Shown: positions 34,708 through 42,808, counted from the stretch's first letter. The stretch is DNA of 64,000 bases from Arthrobacter sp. MMS18-M83 (GCF_026683955.1 NZ_CP113343.1:496001-560000); one strand, 5' to 3'. A program made the numbers and translations. Notes: a model not told the origin generated them from the letters alone.

Positions 34708-35502
34708 CTATAGGCTTGAATCGTCCAGGAACAAGAGGCCACGGTGTGCCCGTGATGCCGCCCCGGGCCGCGGCAGGCCGGATCCACCGCCGATGATTGC
34801 TGCGGCGGTCGCGCTGTGATGGGAATTCTCAAAGGGCGGGCGACGCAAGAGCCGTACCGAGTCATCGTGAACAGCCGACAGCGAATGGATTGCCGTGACC
34901 TCCATGGCTTGCCGGTCCCCCAAATCCGGCAAGAGCCCCGGGAGCCGCTCGGCAAGCATCGTCTTGCCCGCACCGGGCGGACCGCAAAGCAGCACATGAT
35001 GTGCCCCGGCTGCCGCGACCTCCAAAGCACGGCGGGCATCGCCCTGCCCCGAGACATCACAAAGATCCGGAACCACCGCGGCACCGACGTCCTGATCCCC
35101 CGTAACGTCACCGTCGGCCGGGTCATAATCCAGGGCCAGGTCCTGCGGAGCGGCCCCGAAATCAAACGCAAGACGAGCCAGGGTCTTGTAACCACGAACC
35201 ACCGCCCCGGGAACCAACTCTGCCTCGGCGACGTTGGCCTGAGCCACAACAATCTCGGAGTGGCCTGCCTGAACAGCCGCCATGACCGCCGGCAAGATGC
35301 CGCGAACCGGCCTCAACCTGCCATCCAGCCCCAACTCGGAGATGAAGACCGTGCCTTCGGTAGAACGGATATCACCAGCAGCGCGCAACACTGCCATGGT
35401 GATCGCGAGGTCGAACCCCGAGCCGCGCTTCGGCAGCGAGGCCGGAATCAGGTTTGCAGTGATCTTTCGGCGACTCAGCGAGATGCCGGAATTCTGCACC
35501 AC
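34708..35502 (-). pseudogene. Internal fragment of comM/yifB Mg-chelatase-like ATPase
   Basis: A 264-residue frame matches the middle of ComM/YifB: VQNSGISLSRRKITANLIPA, GSGFDLAITMAVLRAAGDI, ISELGLDGRLRPVRG, Walker A LLCGPPGAGKTMLAERLPGL and the start of Walker B RGLLFLDD. About 50 N-terminal residues are missing, since a TAA lies just upstream of the first matching codon. The protein ends right after Walker B, losing the second half of the AAA domain. Full-length ComM is about 510 residues and is a chromosomal competence helicase, so this is a stray piece carried by the element. Confidence 0.85.
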
Positions 35503-36082
35503 GAGACTAATGCGTTACTTGGTTTCGTCTGCGGAAGCCTGGGCACCTCTGGCTTCGGGCCAGAAGGCGGCCTTCCTACTCGACACCTGCCGACTCTAAG
35601 GCCGCCTTGACGCAATCGTCCACGCCGAGGAAGTGACGGTTGCTGTCCCCCGGCGCGCTAAGGCTCACCTGACTATCGTCGAAGGACGCCCGAACAACCC
35701 GCTGCTTTTGTCTAGCATATGCGCCGCATGACTGACGGCCACGACGTCAAGAGACCAACGCCAGGGCCGCCCCTGCGGAAATCCTTCTCCGGACCGATCA
35801 GGAACGAAAGAACAATCAGGAGCACGGCAGACACAGACAATCTTCAATACCTGGATGGCCGTCGTCGGCGCGCCTTGGCAATGGGTGAATCGTCGTTACG
35901 CTCGTCATTGAAGCCCTCAAAACGTTGGAGGAGCCGATCTGACCCATCTATTGAAAGGCTTAGACGGCCATCCCTCTGCAGGCGTCATTGACGCATAATC
36001 CCACCGCTGCGTTGGTATCGCCAATTGAGGTTCAAGGGGATCCGGTGTCGGCCGGCGTATCTTCGAGAGGCTCGGCTTGAAA
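35503..36082. other. Gene-poor stretch with ORF fragments and a short hairpin
   Basis: No intact gene in 580 bases. A plus-strand frame from 35513 (ending AAFLLDTCRL) hits a TAA and continues in frame as LDAIVHAEEVTVAVPRRAKA to a stop near 35732, which could be a small gene broken by one stop. The segment around that TAA contains aaggcggcctt and aaggccgcctt, which can pair. The remainder to 36082 shows nothing I can support. Confidence 0.3.
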
Positions 36083-37195
36083 TTATCCCAACAAATCAAA
36101 GTAAGCCGTCCCCGCGTTCCAGTCGACAGGATGCCTCAACGTCCCAACAGCTGGGTTGAGTGCGCTGTACATCATGCCATCAGCGGCATAGATGCCGACG
36201 TGTCCCCAGTTGTTGGGCCCCTGCGGGTTCTGCACCACCAAGTCCCCTGGCTGGGGATTGTCAGTTTGGTGGCCCACGGTCCACTGATCTACTCGTGGGA
36301 GGTTGATCCCCGCCTGCCTATAGATCCATTGAACATAGCCCGAGCAGTCCCACGCTTTGAACGCCGTTCCACCCCACACGTAAGCCCCGCCGAGCCCTTC
36401 TTGAGCAAAGTGCAGAATGTCCTTCCGGATCTGACTCAAATTTTGCGGTATCCCCGGCGGCGCCGAACCGTTCGGAGGGCTATAGCAAGAAGCTGGTGCA
36501 GTGCCACCTGCGAGTGCGTCAACGATGGCCGTTGCCTCCGGTTCCCACCACGCGTACAGCTCAGGAAAGGCCGATACTTGAACAGCTTGGGCAGCCTTGC
36601 CTTTATCCATGGATTGCCAGGTAGGGACATCAAGCAGCCCGGGCGGGCTGCCGTGATTGGGACCGCTCGGGCCGCCGTAGAAGGCCCGGGCGTTGTAGTT
36701 AGGGTCCATCAGTTGATCGATGGACCCCCAGCCGACGGCTGGACGTTGCTGGGCGGTGCCAAGCGAGTCGTGGTCGCTGCCGACGCCGTCGTGCGGAATC
36801 AGGAGCGAAGCGGGAACGTTTGTGTTCGCCAGGACTCTTAATCCGGATTCCTGGAGGGCCACCATGATCGCGATGATTTGGCCGTCCCTCGAGATGCCCA
36901 TTTGCTTTCCGACTGCAATATAGATCCGGGCGACTGACACCTGTCCCGAAGTTAGGGTGGTCGGCGCCTTGCTGTGTGGCTGAATCTCCAGACCACCGTC
37001 AGCTGGCGGCCGGCCGTTGCCCATCGCGCCGAACGAGCAAGCACCAGGAGTGGTCGCCGAGTTGGCGGCAAACACTGCCACTCCAGCGCAAAACGCGAAG
37101 GCACAGATCAGGATCAGTGCCATAATCGCAGCCGTCGACGCCCGCAGAATAGCTCGGCGCTTCGCCAATCCGGTCAGAACCGCGGTTGCAGGCAT
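36083..37195 (-). CDS. NlpC/P60 peptidoglycan hydrolase of the transfer system
   Basis: About 370 residues from ATG 37195, whose codon overlaps the upstream stop (TGATG). An N-terminal membrane anchor (AAIMALILICAFAFCAGVAV) precedes a lysozyme-like helical part (QMGISRDGQIIAIMVALQES, DSLGTAQQRPAVGWG). A C-terminal NlpC/P60 domain carries the catalytic Cys in AWDCSGYVQWIYRQAG and His in NNWGHVGIYAADG. It would open the cell wall locally for the conjugation channel, like VirB1. It belongs to the sigma-led minus-strand operon and is now separated from the channel genes by about 10 kb of cargo. Confidence 0.88.
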   Translation of the reverse strand: MPATAVLTGLAKRRAILRASTAAIMALILICAFAFCAGVAVFAANSATTPGACSFGAMGNGRPPADGGLEIQPHSKAPTTLTSGQVSVARIYIAVGKQMGISRDGQIIAIMVALQESGLRVLANTNVPASLLIPHDGVGSDHDSLGTAQQRPAVGWGSIDQLMDPNYNARAFYGGPSGPNHGSPPGLLDVPTWQSMDKGKAAQAVQVSAFPELYAWWEPEATAIVDALAGGTAPASCYSPPNGSAPPGIPQNLSQIRKDILHFAQEGLGGAYVWGGTAFKAWDCSGYVQWIYRQAGINLPRVDQWTVGHQTDNPQPGDLVVQNPQGPNNWGHVGIYAADGMMYSALNPAVGTLRHPVDWNAGTAYFDLLG

Positions 37196-37920
37196 CAGTA
37201 GACGATCCTGCTCGGGGTCGCGTAGAAGCCAACGACTGCGCAATGATCGATCGGGGCTGTAGTGGCCGGTGGACAATTCACCATGACGCTCACGGGAGCG
37301 GCATAGGCGTTGCGGTCCGAGTTCGATTGATCCACAACGCGCAGAGTGGCTGTGCAGACGTGGAGGCCAACCCAGGGCGCCGGGTGGTCGCGCACCTTGG
37401 CCAGCTCGCCGTCGCACACAAGGGACTGGACCGTCGCCGAACGGCGTGCCTGTTCCCCCGCCAAGGTCGCAAAGGTTCCGGCGTTAACACCGGTCGCTTC
37501 GAACTCCTGCACAAACACCGTTAGTGGGTTGGACCCGTCCGGCAGAACGTCCCACCAGTCCCGGAGCCGGGAGTAGACCTCAGAGTACGACGCCGTTCGC
37601 GTATCCCAGGTATATATCGCCGTCGCTGCCGCGCCAGCGAGTCTGCGGAAGTCCGATGTGCGTGGTTCGCCGATCGCCTGTGGAGTTACCATCGCGGAAG
37701 CTGAGGTCGGCGATGCGGCTGGCGAGAAGGTCGACGACGTCGCGGCGCCGGTGGTTGCAGGGCCCGCCGTCGAAGGTGAAGCCGGCTCCGTTCGGGTCCC
37801 GCCTGCGGGAAGCGCAAGAATGAAAATCGCCGCCACCACGCTCAGAATTGCCAGGACGCCGATCCACCAGGACCGCCGTCTCCCTGAGCCAAGCGGTGTA
37901 CGCCTCTGCAACAGCCCCAT
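37195..37920 (-). CDS. Membrane-anchored conjugal transfer protein
   Basis: 241 residues. A basic start with RRTPLGSGRRRSW is followed by one membrane helix (IGVLAILSVVAAIFILALPA), a Ser/Thr/Ala-rich linker, and an extracellular domain with four Cys (including SLVCDGELAKV and HVCTATLRVV) that may form disulfides. Position between a sigma-like gene and the NlpC/P60 gene matches accessory transfer proteins of actinobacterial ICEs, some of which have VirB8-like folds (TcpC). The fold is inferred from layout only. Confidence 0.65.
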   Translation of the reverse strand: MGLLQRRTPLGSGRRRSWWIGVLAILSVVAAIFILALPAGGTRTEPASPSTAGPATTGAATSSTFSPAASPTSASAMVTPQAIGEPRTSDFRRLAGAAATAIYTWDTRTASYSEVYSRLRDWWDVLPDGSNPLTVFVQEFEATGVNAGTFATLAGEQARRSATVQSLVCDGELAKVRDHPAPWVGLHVCTATLRVVDQSNSDRNAYAAPVSVMVNCPPATTAPIDHCAVVGFYATPSRIVY

Positions 37921-37971
37921 GTCTGCCTCCTTGTCCCCTTCATTGCAAGCAGTGCGGGCTCACGACATGAC

Positions 37972-38871
37972 TCAAGAGGCCGTTGTCATTCCATTCCGGA
38001 GAATCCTCCACGACGCCTGATACAGCCGCCGGGCGAATCCAATCTGCACGGCCACATAGCGTTCGGTGACCCCGAGCTCCGCGGCCAAAGACTCCAGGGC
38101 TCGGTTCCTCTCCGGCCCACGAACACCTCGACGAACGATGCTGACCGCAACTCGGCGGAGCACTAGCGTCGGCAAGCATTCAGCTGCGGACTGGCAGAGA
38201 TCTTCCATGCTGCGGATGTCTGCCGGCTCCACTTCCAAGGCACTTTGAACAGTCTTCGCGGTCTGGCGCACCACTGTCACCGCATGCCACCGGCGGCGAT
38301 CCTGTGGCGAGGGCGGACCGTATCGACGCGGCGCAGTAAGACTCTCCATGGCTAGGCCCCAAACGCTTTCATTCACACTGGCTCGGGTCAGGGCAATAAT
38401 CGCTCGCGCCCATTGCTGGTCTATTACCCCGTCGGCGCCTCTGTCCCAGTTCCGGTCGATAGCCAAGAGAGCGAGCGCGTCAGACGAGGCCGGGCAGTCA
38501 CCGCAGCTTGGTTCGAGCAGTAGCGGCAGCGTCTGATGGGACAGCTCACGACGAATGTGTGCGGCGCATAGGTTGCCGGTCACTCCCTGTACCCACGCCT
38601 CAAAGCGAATACCGGGGAGTTGGCGATAGTGGCCGCGTGCGACTCCATCCCAGACGGCCAACCGGACGTCTTGCATGACATCGTCCACATCGCATGCTCG
38701 GCCGATCCTGGAGAGATGTGAAACGACGTAACGTCGTACTCCCTCGACGGCCACCATGATCTGGTCAACCGGGATTGGCACCGGATCGAGAGGCCTGGTC
38801 AGAGATACATCTATGGTCGCTGGTGTTGGTTGTTTTTGTTGGGCTTGATTCGCCCCGTCTTCGACACTCAT
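37972..38871 (-). CDS. ECF-like sigma factor heading the transfer operon
   Basis: About 299 residues from ATG 38871 (MSVEDGANQ); the frame is open to 38928. The segment VRRYVVSHLSRIGRACDVDD followed by VMQDVRLAVWDGVARGHY and RFEAWVQGVTGNLCAAHIRR matches sigma-70 region 2. The C-terminal ELGVTERYVAVQIGFARRLY looks like a region 4 helix-turn-helix. The two are separated by about 130 residues, longer than in a usual ECF factor. It is the first gene of the minus-strand transfer operon, so it may switch on transfer. It faces a divergent HTH gene. Confidence 0.7.
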   Translation of the reverse strand: MSVEDGANQAQQKQPTPATIDVSLTRPLDPVPIPVDQIMVAVEGVRRYVVSHLSRIGRACDVDDVMQDVRLAVWDGVARGHYRQLPGIRFEAWVQGVTGNLCAAHIRRELSHQTLPLLLEPSCGDCPASSDALALLAIDRNWDRGADGVIDQQWARAIIALTRASVNESVWGLAMESLTAPRRYGPPSPQDRRRWHAVTVVRQTAKTVQSALEVEPADIRSMEDLCQSAAECLPTLVLRRVAVSIVRRGVRGPERNRALESLAAELGVTERYVAVQIGFARRLYQASWRILRNGMTTAS

Positions 38872-38985
38872 TGTCTTCACCGCTTCGACAAAGCAGACTC
38901 CTGTAGTCCGACGCGGGTAACCCCGCACACGAGGGTGTCAGCCCAGAATCGACTCCACCCACAGTCGCAACAAAGCTATGCAAAC

Positions 38986-39017
38986 TATTGTCAAGAATAA
39001 TTAAAGTATCGTCAAGA
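38986..39017. promoter_or_regulatory. Two direct repeats 21 bp apart between sigma and HTH genes
   Basis: tattgtcaaga (38986-38996) and tatcgtcaaga (39007-39017) match at 10 of 11 bases and are spaced exactly two helical turns. They lie in an AT-rich divergent region, followed by a short inverted repeat (aagact / agtctt) on the side of the HTH gene. This is the expected place for an operator controlling the transfer operon. Confidence 0.55.
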
Positions 39018-39061
39018 CTGCGAGTCTTACTTTTCTAGACTCGTTCGGTAAGAATGGTTCC

Positions 39062-39385
39062 ATGCCAAGGATTACTCAGCCTCACGACGACGCCTGGTCG
39101 TCCGACGTCGAGGCTGCCGTCGCGACTTTTGGCAATAGGTCGCGGAACGAAATCCTCCGCTACCTTTCGGCGCACGGCCCGGCAACCCGCGGAGACATCG
39201 TGGATGCAGTGAGTGCCGGCGAGCCAAGCGTGGCCAAACACCTTTTAGCCCTCGAAGAGGCTGGAGCGATCAAAGTCGACGTCGAACCCGGCCGGAGGCA
39301 CGGACGGTCACCTCGCTATTCAGCAAACTCTGTCCGCATTAAGGAACTTCTGGATGCTCATCTTCAGTATCTGATGGAGAGTTAG
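39062..39385 (+). CDS. ArsR-like winged-helix regulator
   Basis: 107 residues with a winged HTH: VATFGNRSRNEILRYLSAHG, PATRGDIVDAVSAGEPSVAK as recognition region, HLLALEEAGAIKVDVEPG and a wing with RRHGRSPRY. No metal-binding Cys is present, so it is not a metal sensor. It is divergent from the sigma-like gene across the 21-bp spaced repeats and overlaps the convergent XRE gene by 47 bp at the 3' end. A switch between integration and transfer is a reasonable role. Confidence 0.75.
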   Translation: MPRITQPHDDAWSSDVEAAVATFGNRSRNEILRYLSAHGPATRGDIVDAVSAGEPSVAKHLLALEEAGAIKVDVEPGRRHGRSPRYSANSVRIKELLDAHLQYLMES

Positions 39386-39845
39386 CGGCAGCCTCCTCGG
39401 CGGCGGGATGTCGGCTGATGTCCTTGTTGAGATACTCGGAGATCACTCGAAGGGTCTCCGGCGAGACATCTCCTAGAGTTCGGGCCGCGAAGGACTTCAC
39501 CCGTGCCGCACGGAGGGACTTGACGAACTCAAGCTGGGAATCGATGCGCTCGGGCAAGTCAGCATTGCCGCCAACAAGAAGGTATGAGCGATCGACATTG
39601 AAGATGTCGCACAATGCGGTGAGCAATTCAGTATCGCTAACGAGGCGACCGCGCCCGTCCTTCATGTAGAACCAGCGGGCTCTGGAAAGCTTGATACCCC
39701 TTCCGGCTAGTTCATCCTGGACTTCGCGGAACGTGACCGGCTTCCCTCGCTCCGCTACCACCACGTCGAGGAGCAGATTCAGGCGCCGCGCAAGTTCCGC
39801 CTGAGGAGTCAGTGTCCCAGTCGAGCCCGTCTCTTCACTTGGCAT
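39339..39845 (-). CDS. XRE-like regulator (EspR-type layout)
   Basis: About 168 residues from ATG 39845, preferred over an in-frame GTG six bases upstream because GAGGGG lies at good spacing. The first half has LARRLNLLLDVVVAERGKPV, TFREVQDELAGRGIKLSRAR and DTELLTALCDIFNVDRSYLL, an extended HTH with the typical closing helix. The second half is helical with VKSLRAARVKSFAARTLGDV and probably dimerises. Its 3' end overlaps the 3' end of the convergent HTH gene by 47 bp, so the two transcripts could interfere. Probable immunity or excision regulator. Confidence 0.7.
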   Translation of the reverse strand: MPSEETGSTGTLTPQAELARRLNLLLDVVVAERGKPVTFREVQDELAGRGIKLSRARWFYMKDGRGRLVSDTELLTALCDIFNVDRSYLLVGGNADLPERIDSQLEFVKSLRAARVKSFAARTLGDVSPETLRVISEYLNKDISRHPAAEEAAANSPSDTEDEHPEVP

Positions 39846-39996
39846 GGACACCCCCTCGGGACTTACTGACGCGGTACGGCGGGATCAGAATTCGCGGCAT
39901 TCACTGGTGTCCCCAGTATTTCGCGGGTGACCCTGCAGGGCAATGAGATACCCACGTCCACGAAGGCCTTCCCAACTTCAGAAAGCCGGCGTAGCC

Positions 39997-40024
39997 TGCT
40001 GCTGTAGACCCGTCTACAGCAGCA
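39997..40024. promoter_or_regulatory. 13-bp perfect inverted repeat, operator candidate
   Basis: The arms tgctgctgtagac (39997-40009) and gtctacagcagca (40012-40024) are exact reverse complements with a 2-base spacer. It lies 20 bases before the HTH gene at 40045 and between divergent regulator genes. A long perfect palindrome here fits a dimeric repressor site. Confidence 0.7.
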
Positions 40025-40044
40025 CTTCTAACATTTCCCAGGCT

Positions 40045-40332
40045 ATGGTCTCCATGTCGAACATCTTGATGAACCGAACACGAAGCCAAATCATCCGTTT
40101 CCTCCTCAGGAATGGGCCCACTACCTGCAGTGAAGTCGGAGCCGAACTCCGAATCTCGTCCTCAGCCGTCCGCCGGCAGATCGCACTCATGCGTCACGCC
40201 GGGCTCGTGGAATCGACGGATTCATCGAGGATTTCAGTCTCTCCCCAGAACGTCCAAGCGGCCGCCGAAGCCTTTTCGGCGACTTTGTGCAGCGAAGGTC
40301 TGCCCCAGACTCCCCGAATGCCCGCGAATTGA
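40045..40332 (+). CDS. Small winged-helix regulator
   Basis: About 95 residues from ATG 40045 (MVSMSNILMNRTRS); an ATG at 40054 is also possible. The HTH reads RSQIIRFLLRNGPTTCSEVG followed by SSSAVRRQIALMRHAGLVES, as in ArsR/MarR-like proteins. The longer open frame upstream crosses the 13-bp palindrome and is not used. The gene lies between the palindrome and the excisionase-like gene, so it may autoregulate and control excision. Confidence 0.6.
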   Translation: MVSMSNILMNRTRSQIIRFLLRNGPTTCSEVGAELRISSSAVRRQIALMRHAGLVESTDSSRISVSPQNVQAAAEAFSATLCSEGLPQTPRMPAN

Positions 40333-40424
40333 CCGGTCAATGCGGCCACTTGGGCTTGGTCATGTCTATTCCTGCGTCCAGGATCATGAACTGCCAACTC
40401 CACTCACGAAATCGGGGACGGCAA

Positions 40425-40673
40425 ATGGACCTTGAATTCTTCGAGCCGGCAGAGGCAGCTGCCCTTATGCGATGCACTGAGGCTTGGCTCCGCGACGGCG
40501 CTGCCACAGGCCGATTTCCTCACACATGCTGGGGCAAAGGAAAAATCATCTTCACCTCCGAGCACATCCTGGAAATCGCCCGACTGAGCGAGGTTCCGGC
40601 GCAGGCTGCACCGACGGCGGCCGCACGGCTCATCGGAACTCGCGCGAAAGGCCGACTGTCCCCGGTGAACTAA
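40425..40673 (+). CDS. Excisionase-like (Xis/AlpA-type) DNA-binding protein
   Basis: About 82 residues from ATG 40425 with ggggac seven bases upstream. EFFEPAEAAALMRCTEAWLR is a MerR/excisionase-type first helix pair, and GRFPHTCWGKGKIIFTSEHI the wing that binds DNA. It sits beside and convergent with the integrase gene, the usual excisionase position in ICEs, and would drive excision with the integrase. Confidence 0.75.
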   Translation: MDLEFFEPAEAAALMRCTEAWLRDGAATGRFPHTCWGKGKIIFTSEHILEIARLSEVPAQAAPTAAARLIGTRAKGRLSPVN

Positions 40674-40707
40674 TACACGAACCGCGCGGCTTCAGCGGCG
40701 CATTTCA

Positions 40708-41838
40708 TCAGTGAACGAATCCGGTGATCGAACGCTCTGTGGCGTCAGCACCTGCCTGCAGCGCTTGTGGCATCAGGTGACCGTATACCTGTTCCGTTGT
40801 CCGGGTTGAAGCGTGGCCGAGGCGCCGTGAAATGGTAAATAGCGAGACTCCGTCTTGGATTAGCCACGACGCATGCGTGTGCCGGAGATCGTGAATACGT
40901 GGCGTCTTGCTCAGCCCAATCGCCTGCGCCGTCCGGACCGCCGGCACCCAGTAGTGATGCCAATACAACTTATGGACAATCCGCTGCCCTTTTGGAGTGG
41001 TGAACAGGAGTTCCTTTCCGGGGCGGCTGGCAACCAGAGGGATCAATATTTCTACAAGTGCCGGATTGAGCCCGATGGTGCGCTTTCCGGCGCCGGTCTT
41101 CGTGGCTCCAACGTAAAACTGCGACTGCCCGTCCCGTTTCCAGGCCTTGTTGATCCGTACCGTGGGCGGCTTGGACAAAAGGTCGACATCACCCACGGTT
41201 AGCGCTGTAGCTTCTCCGAACCTAGTCCCAGTCATGACCAGGAAGTTCGTAAACGCCTTGTACCGCTCCCCCATGCCTTCCATGATCAAGCTGAATTCGG
41301 CGTGAGTGAGAAACATCGCTTCATCCTCAGCCCGGTCAAGGCTGGGCAGCTGCACGCCGCGACAAGGGTTCCGCGGGATGTATTGCAGCATCTCGGCGGT
41401 GTTCATCGCCGCAGAGATAAGACCGTGAACGTTGTGGATGGTCTTTGGGGAACGGCCCTTGGCCAACATCGACTTCACCCAGTGATTCATGTGCCGGTAA
41501 TCGAGCTTGTCCACCGGGATGTGACCGATGACGTTCCGCACATGAAGATCGAGCATCGTCTGGTAGGTCCGGGTGGTTCCACTTGATGGTCGAATCAGGA
41601 GGTCGATATGCTCCTGAATCACTTCGGCCACAGTTGGTACTTTGGACTTGTTCGCAAGGATTGCTTGCTGGGCAATTTCGAAGGATTGTCCGTTCGCATC
41701 CAACAAGCGTTTAAGGGTCTCGGCTTCGGATTCGGAGGTGACAGTCAGGCCTTGTTGCTCGCGGCTCTTCGGGTCGCGCCAAAGCACCATAAAGGAGGAT
41801 GTTCCGTCCTTTTTCGTGCGTTTGCGGATGCTGGCCAC
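40708..41838 (-). CDS. int: Tyrosine integrase of the element
   Basis: 376 residues. An N-terminal arm-binding region (MASIRKRTKKDGTSSFMVLW) and SAM-like domain (TYQTMLDLHVRNVIGHIPVD) precede the catalytic domain. This has Arg I in MTGTRFGEATALTVGDVDL, the Lys strand VGATKTGAGKRTIGL, HDLRHTHASWLI, RRLGHASTRTTEQ and the Tyr in VYGHLM. All catalytic residues are present. It lies 86 bp from the 3' end of tRNA-Leu, the standard attachment arrangement, and would recombine attP with the tRNA 3' end. Confidence 0.95.
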   Translation of the reverse strand: MASIRKRTKKDGTSSFMVLWRDPKSREQQGLTVTSESEAETLKRLLDANGQSFEIAQQAILANKSKVPTVAEVIQEHIDLLIRPSSGTTRTYQTMLDLHVRNVIGHIPVDKLDYRHMNHWVKSMLAKGRSPKTIHNVHGLISAAMNTAEMLQYIPRNPCRGVQLPSLDRAEDEAMFLTHAEFSLIMEGMGERYKAFTNFLVMTGTRFGEATALTVGDVDLLSKPPTVRINKAWKRDGQSQFYVGATKTGAGKRTIGLNPALVEILIPLVASRPGKELLFTTPKGQRIVHKLYWHHYWVPAVRTAQAIGLSKTPRIHDLRHTHASWLIQDGVSLFTISRRLGHASTRTTEQVYGHLMPQALQAGADATERSITGFVH

Positions 41839-41885
41839 ACAAAAATGTTAGATCCGTGTCAACACTTTTGGGGTTTTTGTCAACA

Positions 41886-41910
41886 GTCAGGGGCCAAATA
41901 GGCCCCTGAC
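41886..41910. terminator. 10-bp stem-loop between integrase and tRNA-Leu
   Basis: gtcaggggcc (41886-41895) and ggcccctgac (41901-41910) pair perfectly around a 5-base loop; ttttggggtttttgtc lies on one side. It can stop tRNA transcription entering the element. Two copies of tgtcaaca (near 41858 and 41879) flank the T-rich patch and may be integrase arm sites. Confidence 0.6.
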
Positions 41911-41924
41911 CTGCGGAAACACTG

Positions 41925-42006
41925 TGCCCGAGGTGGGACTCGAACCCACACACCTTTCGATACCGCATTTTGAGTGCGGCGCGTCTGCCAATTCCGCCAC
42001 TCGGGC
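41925..42006 (-). tRNA. tRNA-Leu (anticodon CAA)
   Basis: The minus strand folds as a class II-like tRNA: acceptor GCCCGAG/CTCGGGC, D-arm region TGGCGGAATTGGCAGACGC, anticodon stem CCGCA/TGCGG with loop CTCAAAA (anticodon CAA), a variable arm, and T-loop GGTTCGAGTCC. The discriminator base is A and no CCA is encoded. Its 3' end faces the integrase, so it is the integration target, with the element restoring the 3' end. Confidence 0.95.
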
Positions 42007-42202
42007 GCGGAAACACTGGAACAAGACTATCCGACGTCGAAGTCTTTCCAGATCTCAACGCTCCCTGTTGCAGTGCGCGAAACTACTCTACATGCAGATA
42101 GGCTATTTTCCAGAACCGGCTCGGCCGAGCAATAAATCATACGCAAGGACCGGGTGCAACTAAGATGGTCATGAACCCGCCGTACGTCTTGAAGGAGATC
42201 CC

Positions 42203-42808
42203 GTGTCAGAACAGACGGAGACCAAGCCCGCATCCCAGCCGGCACGCCGTGTAGTTGTCGCAGAGGACGAGACCCTCATCCGCCTGGACATCATCGAGAT
42301 CCTGAAGGGCGAAGGCTACGACGTCGTCGGCGAGGCCGACAATGGTGAGAAGGCAGTTCAGCTGGCCGAGGAGTTGAAGCCGGACCTGGTCCTCATGGAC
42401 GTCAAGATGCCCGTCATGGACGGCATCTCGGCCGCTGAGAAGATCGTCAAGGCCAGGATCGCTCCTGTGGTCCTCCTCACGGCTTTCAGCCAGAAGGAAC
42501 TCGTGGAGCGCGCCCGCGACGCCGGAGCCATGGCCTATGTGGTCAAGCCCTTCACTCCGGCCGACCTGATCCCCGCTATCGAGATCGCGTTGTCCCGCCA
42601 CGAGGAGATCAAGGCCCTTGAAAACGAGGTGTCCGACCTCCAGGAGCAGTTCGCCACGCGCAAGCTCGTAGAGCGTGCCAAGAGCCTCCTGACGACCAAG
42701 ATGGGCCTTACGGAGCCGGAAGCATTCCGTTGGATCCAGAAGACTTCCATGGACCGCCGCCTCAGCATGCGAGAGGTCGCCGAGACCATCATCAACCAGG
42801 TCAACTAG
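42203..42808 (+). CDS. pdtaR: ANTAR-domain response regulator PdtaR
   Basis: 201 residues from GTG 42203, preceded by gaaggagatccc, a strong ribosome site. The receiver domain shows RVVVAEDETLIRLDIIEIL, the phospho-acceptor Asp in DLVLMDVKMPVMDG, VVLLTAFSQ and the Lys in YVVKPFTPADL. The C-terminal ANTAR domain (KLVERAKSLLTTKMGLTEPE, then AFRWIQKTSMDRRLSMREVA) binds paired RNA hairpins and acts by antitermination. In Mycobacterium the homologue works with the histidine kinase PdtaS. It is convergent with pyk. First chromosomal gene past the tRNA. Confidence 0.93.
   Translation: MSEQTETKPASQPARRVVVAEDETLIRLDIIEILKGEGYDVVGEADNGEKAVQLAEELKPDLVLMDVKMPVMDGISAAEKIVKARIAPVVLLTAFSQKELVERARDAGAMAYVVKPFTPADLIPAIEIALSRHEEIKALENEVSDLQEQFATRKLVERAKSLLTTKMGLTEPEAFRWIQKTSMDRRLSMREVAETIINQVN

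Noticed and set aside
35719..35991. A 90-residue plus-strand ORF
   Set aside because: Arg/Ser-rich shadow composition, no ribosome site and no recognisable motif.
1..41900. A second copy of the tRNA-Leu 3' end marking the other element border
   Set aside because: Reading for gtgggactcgaaccca-like sequence found no match. The border is left undefined rather than guessed.
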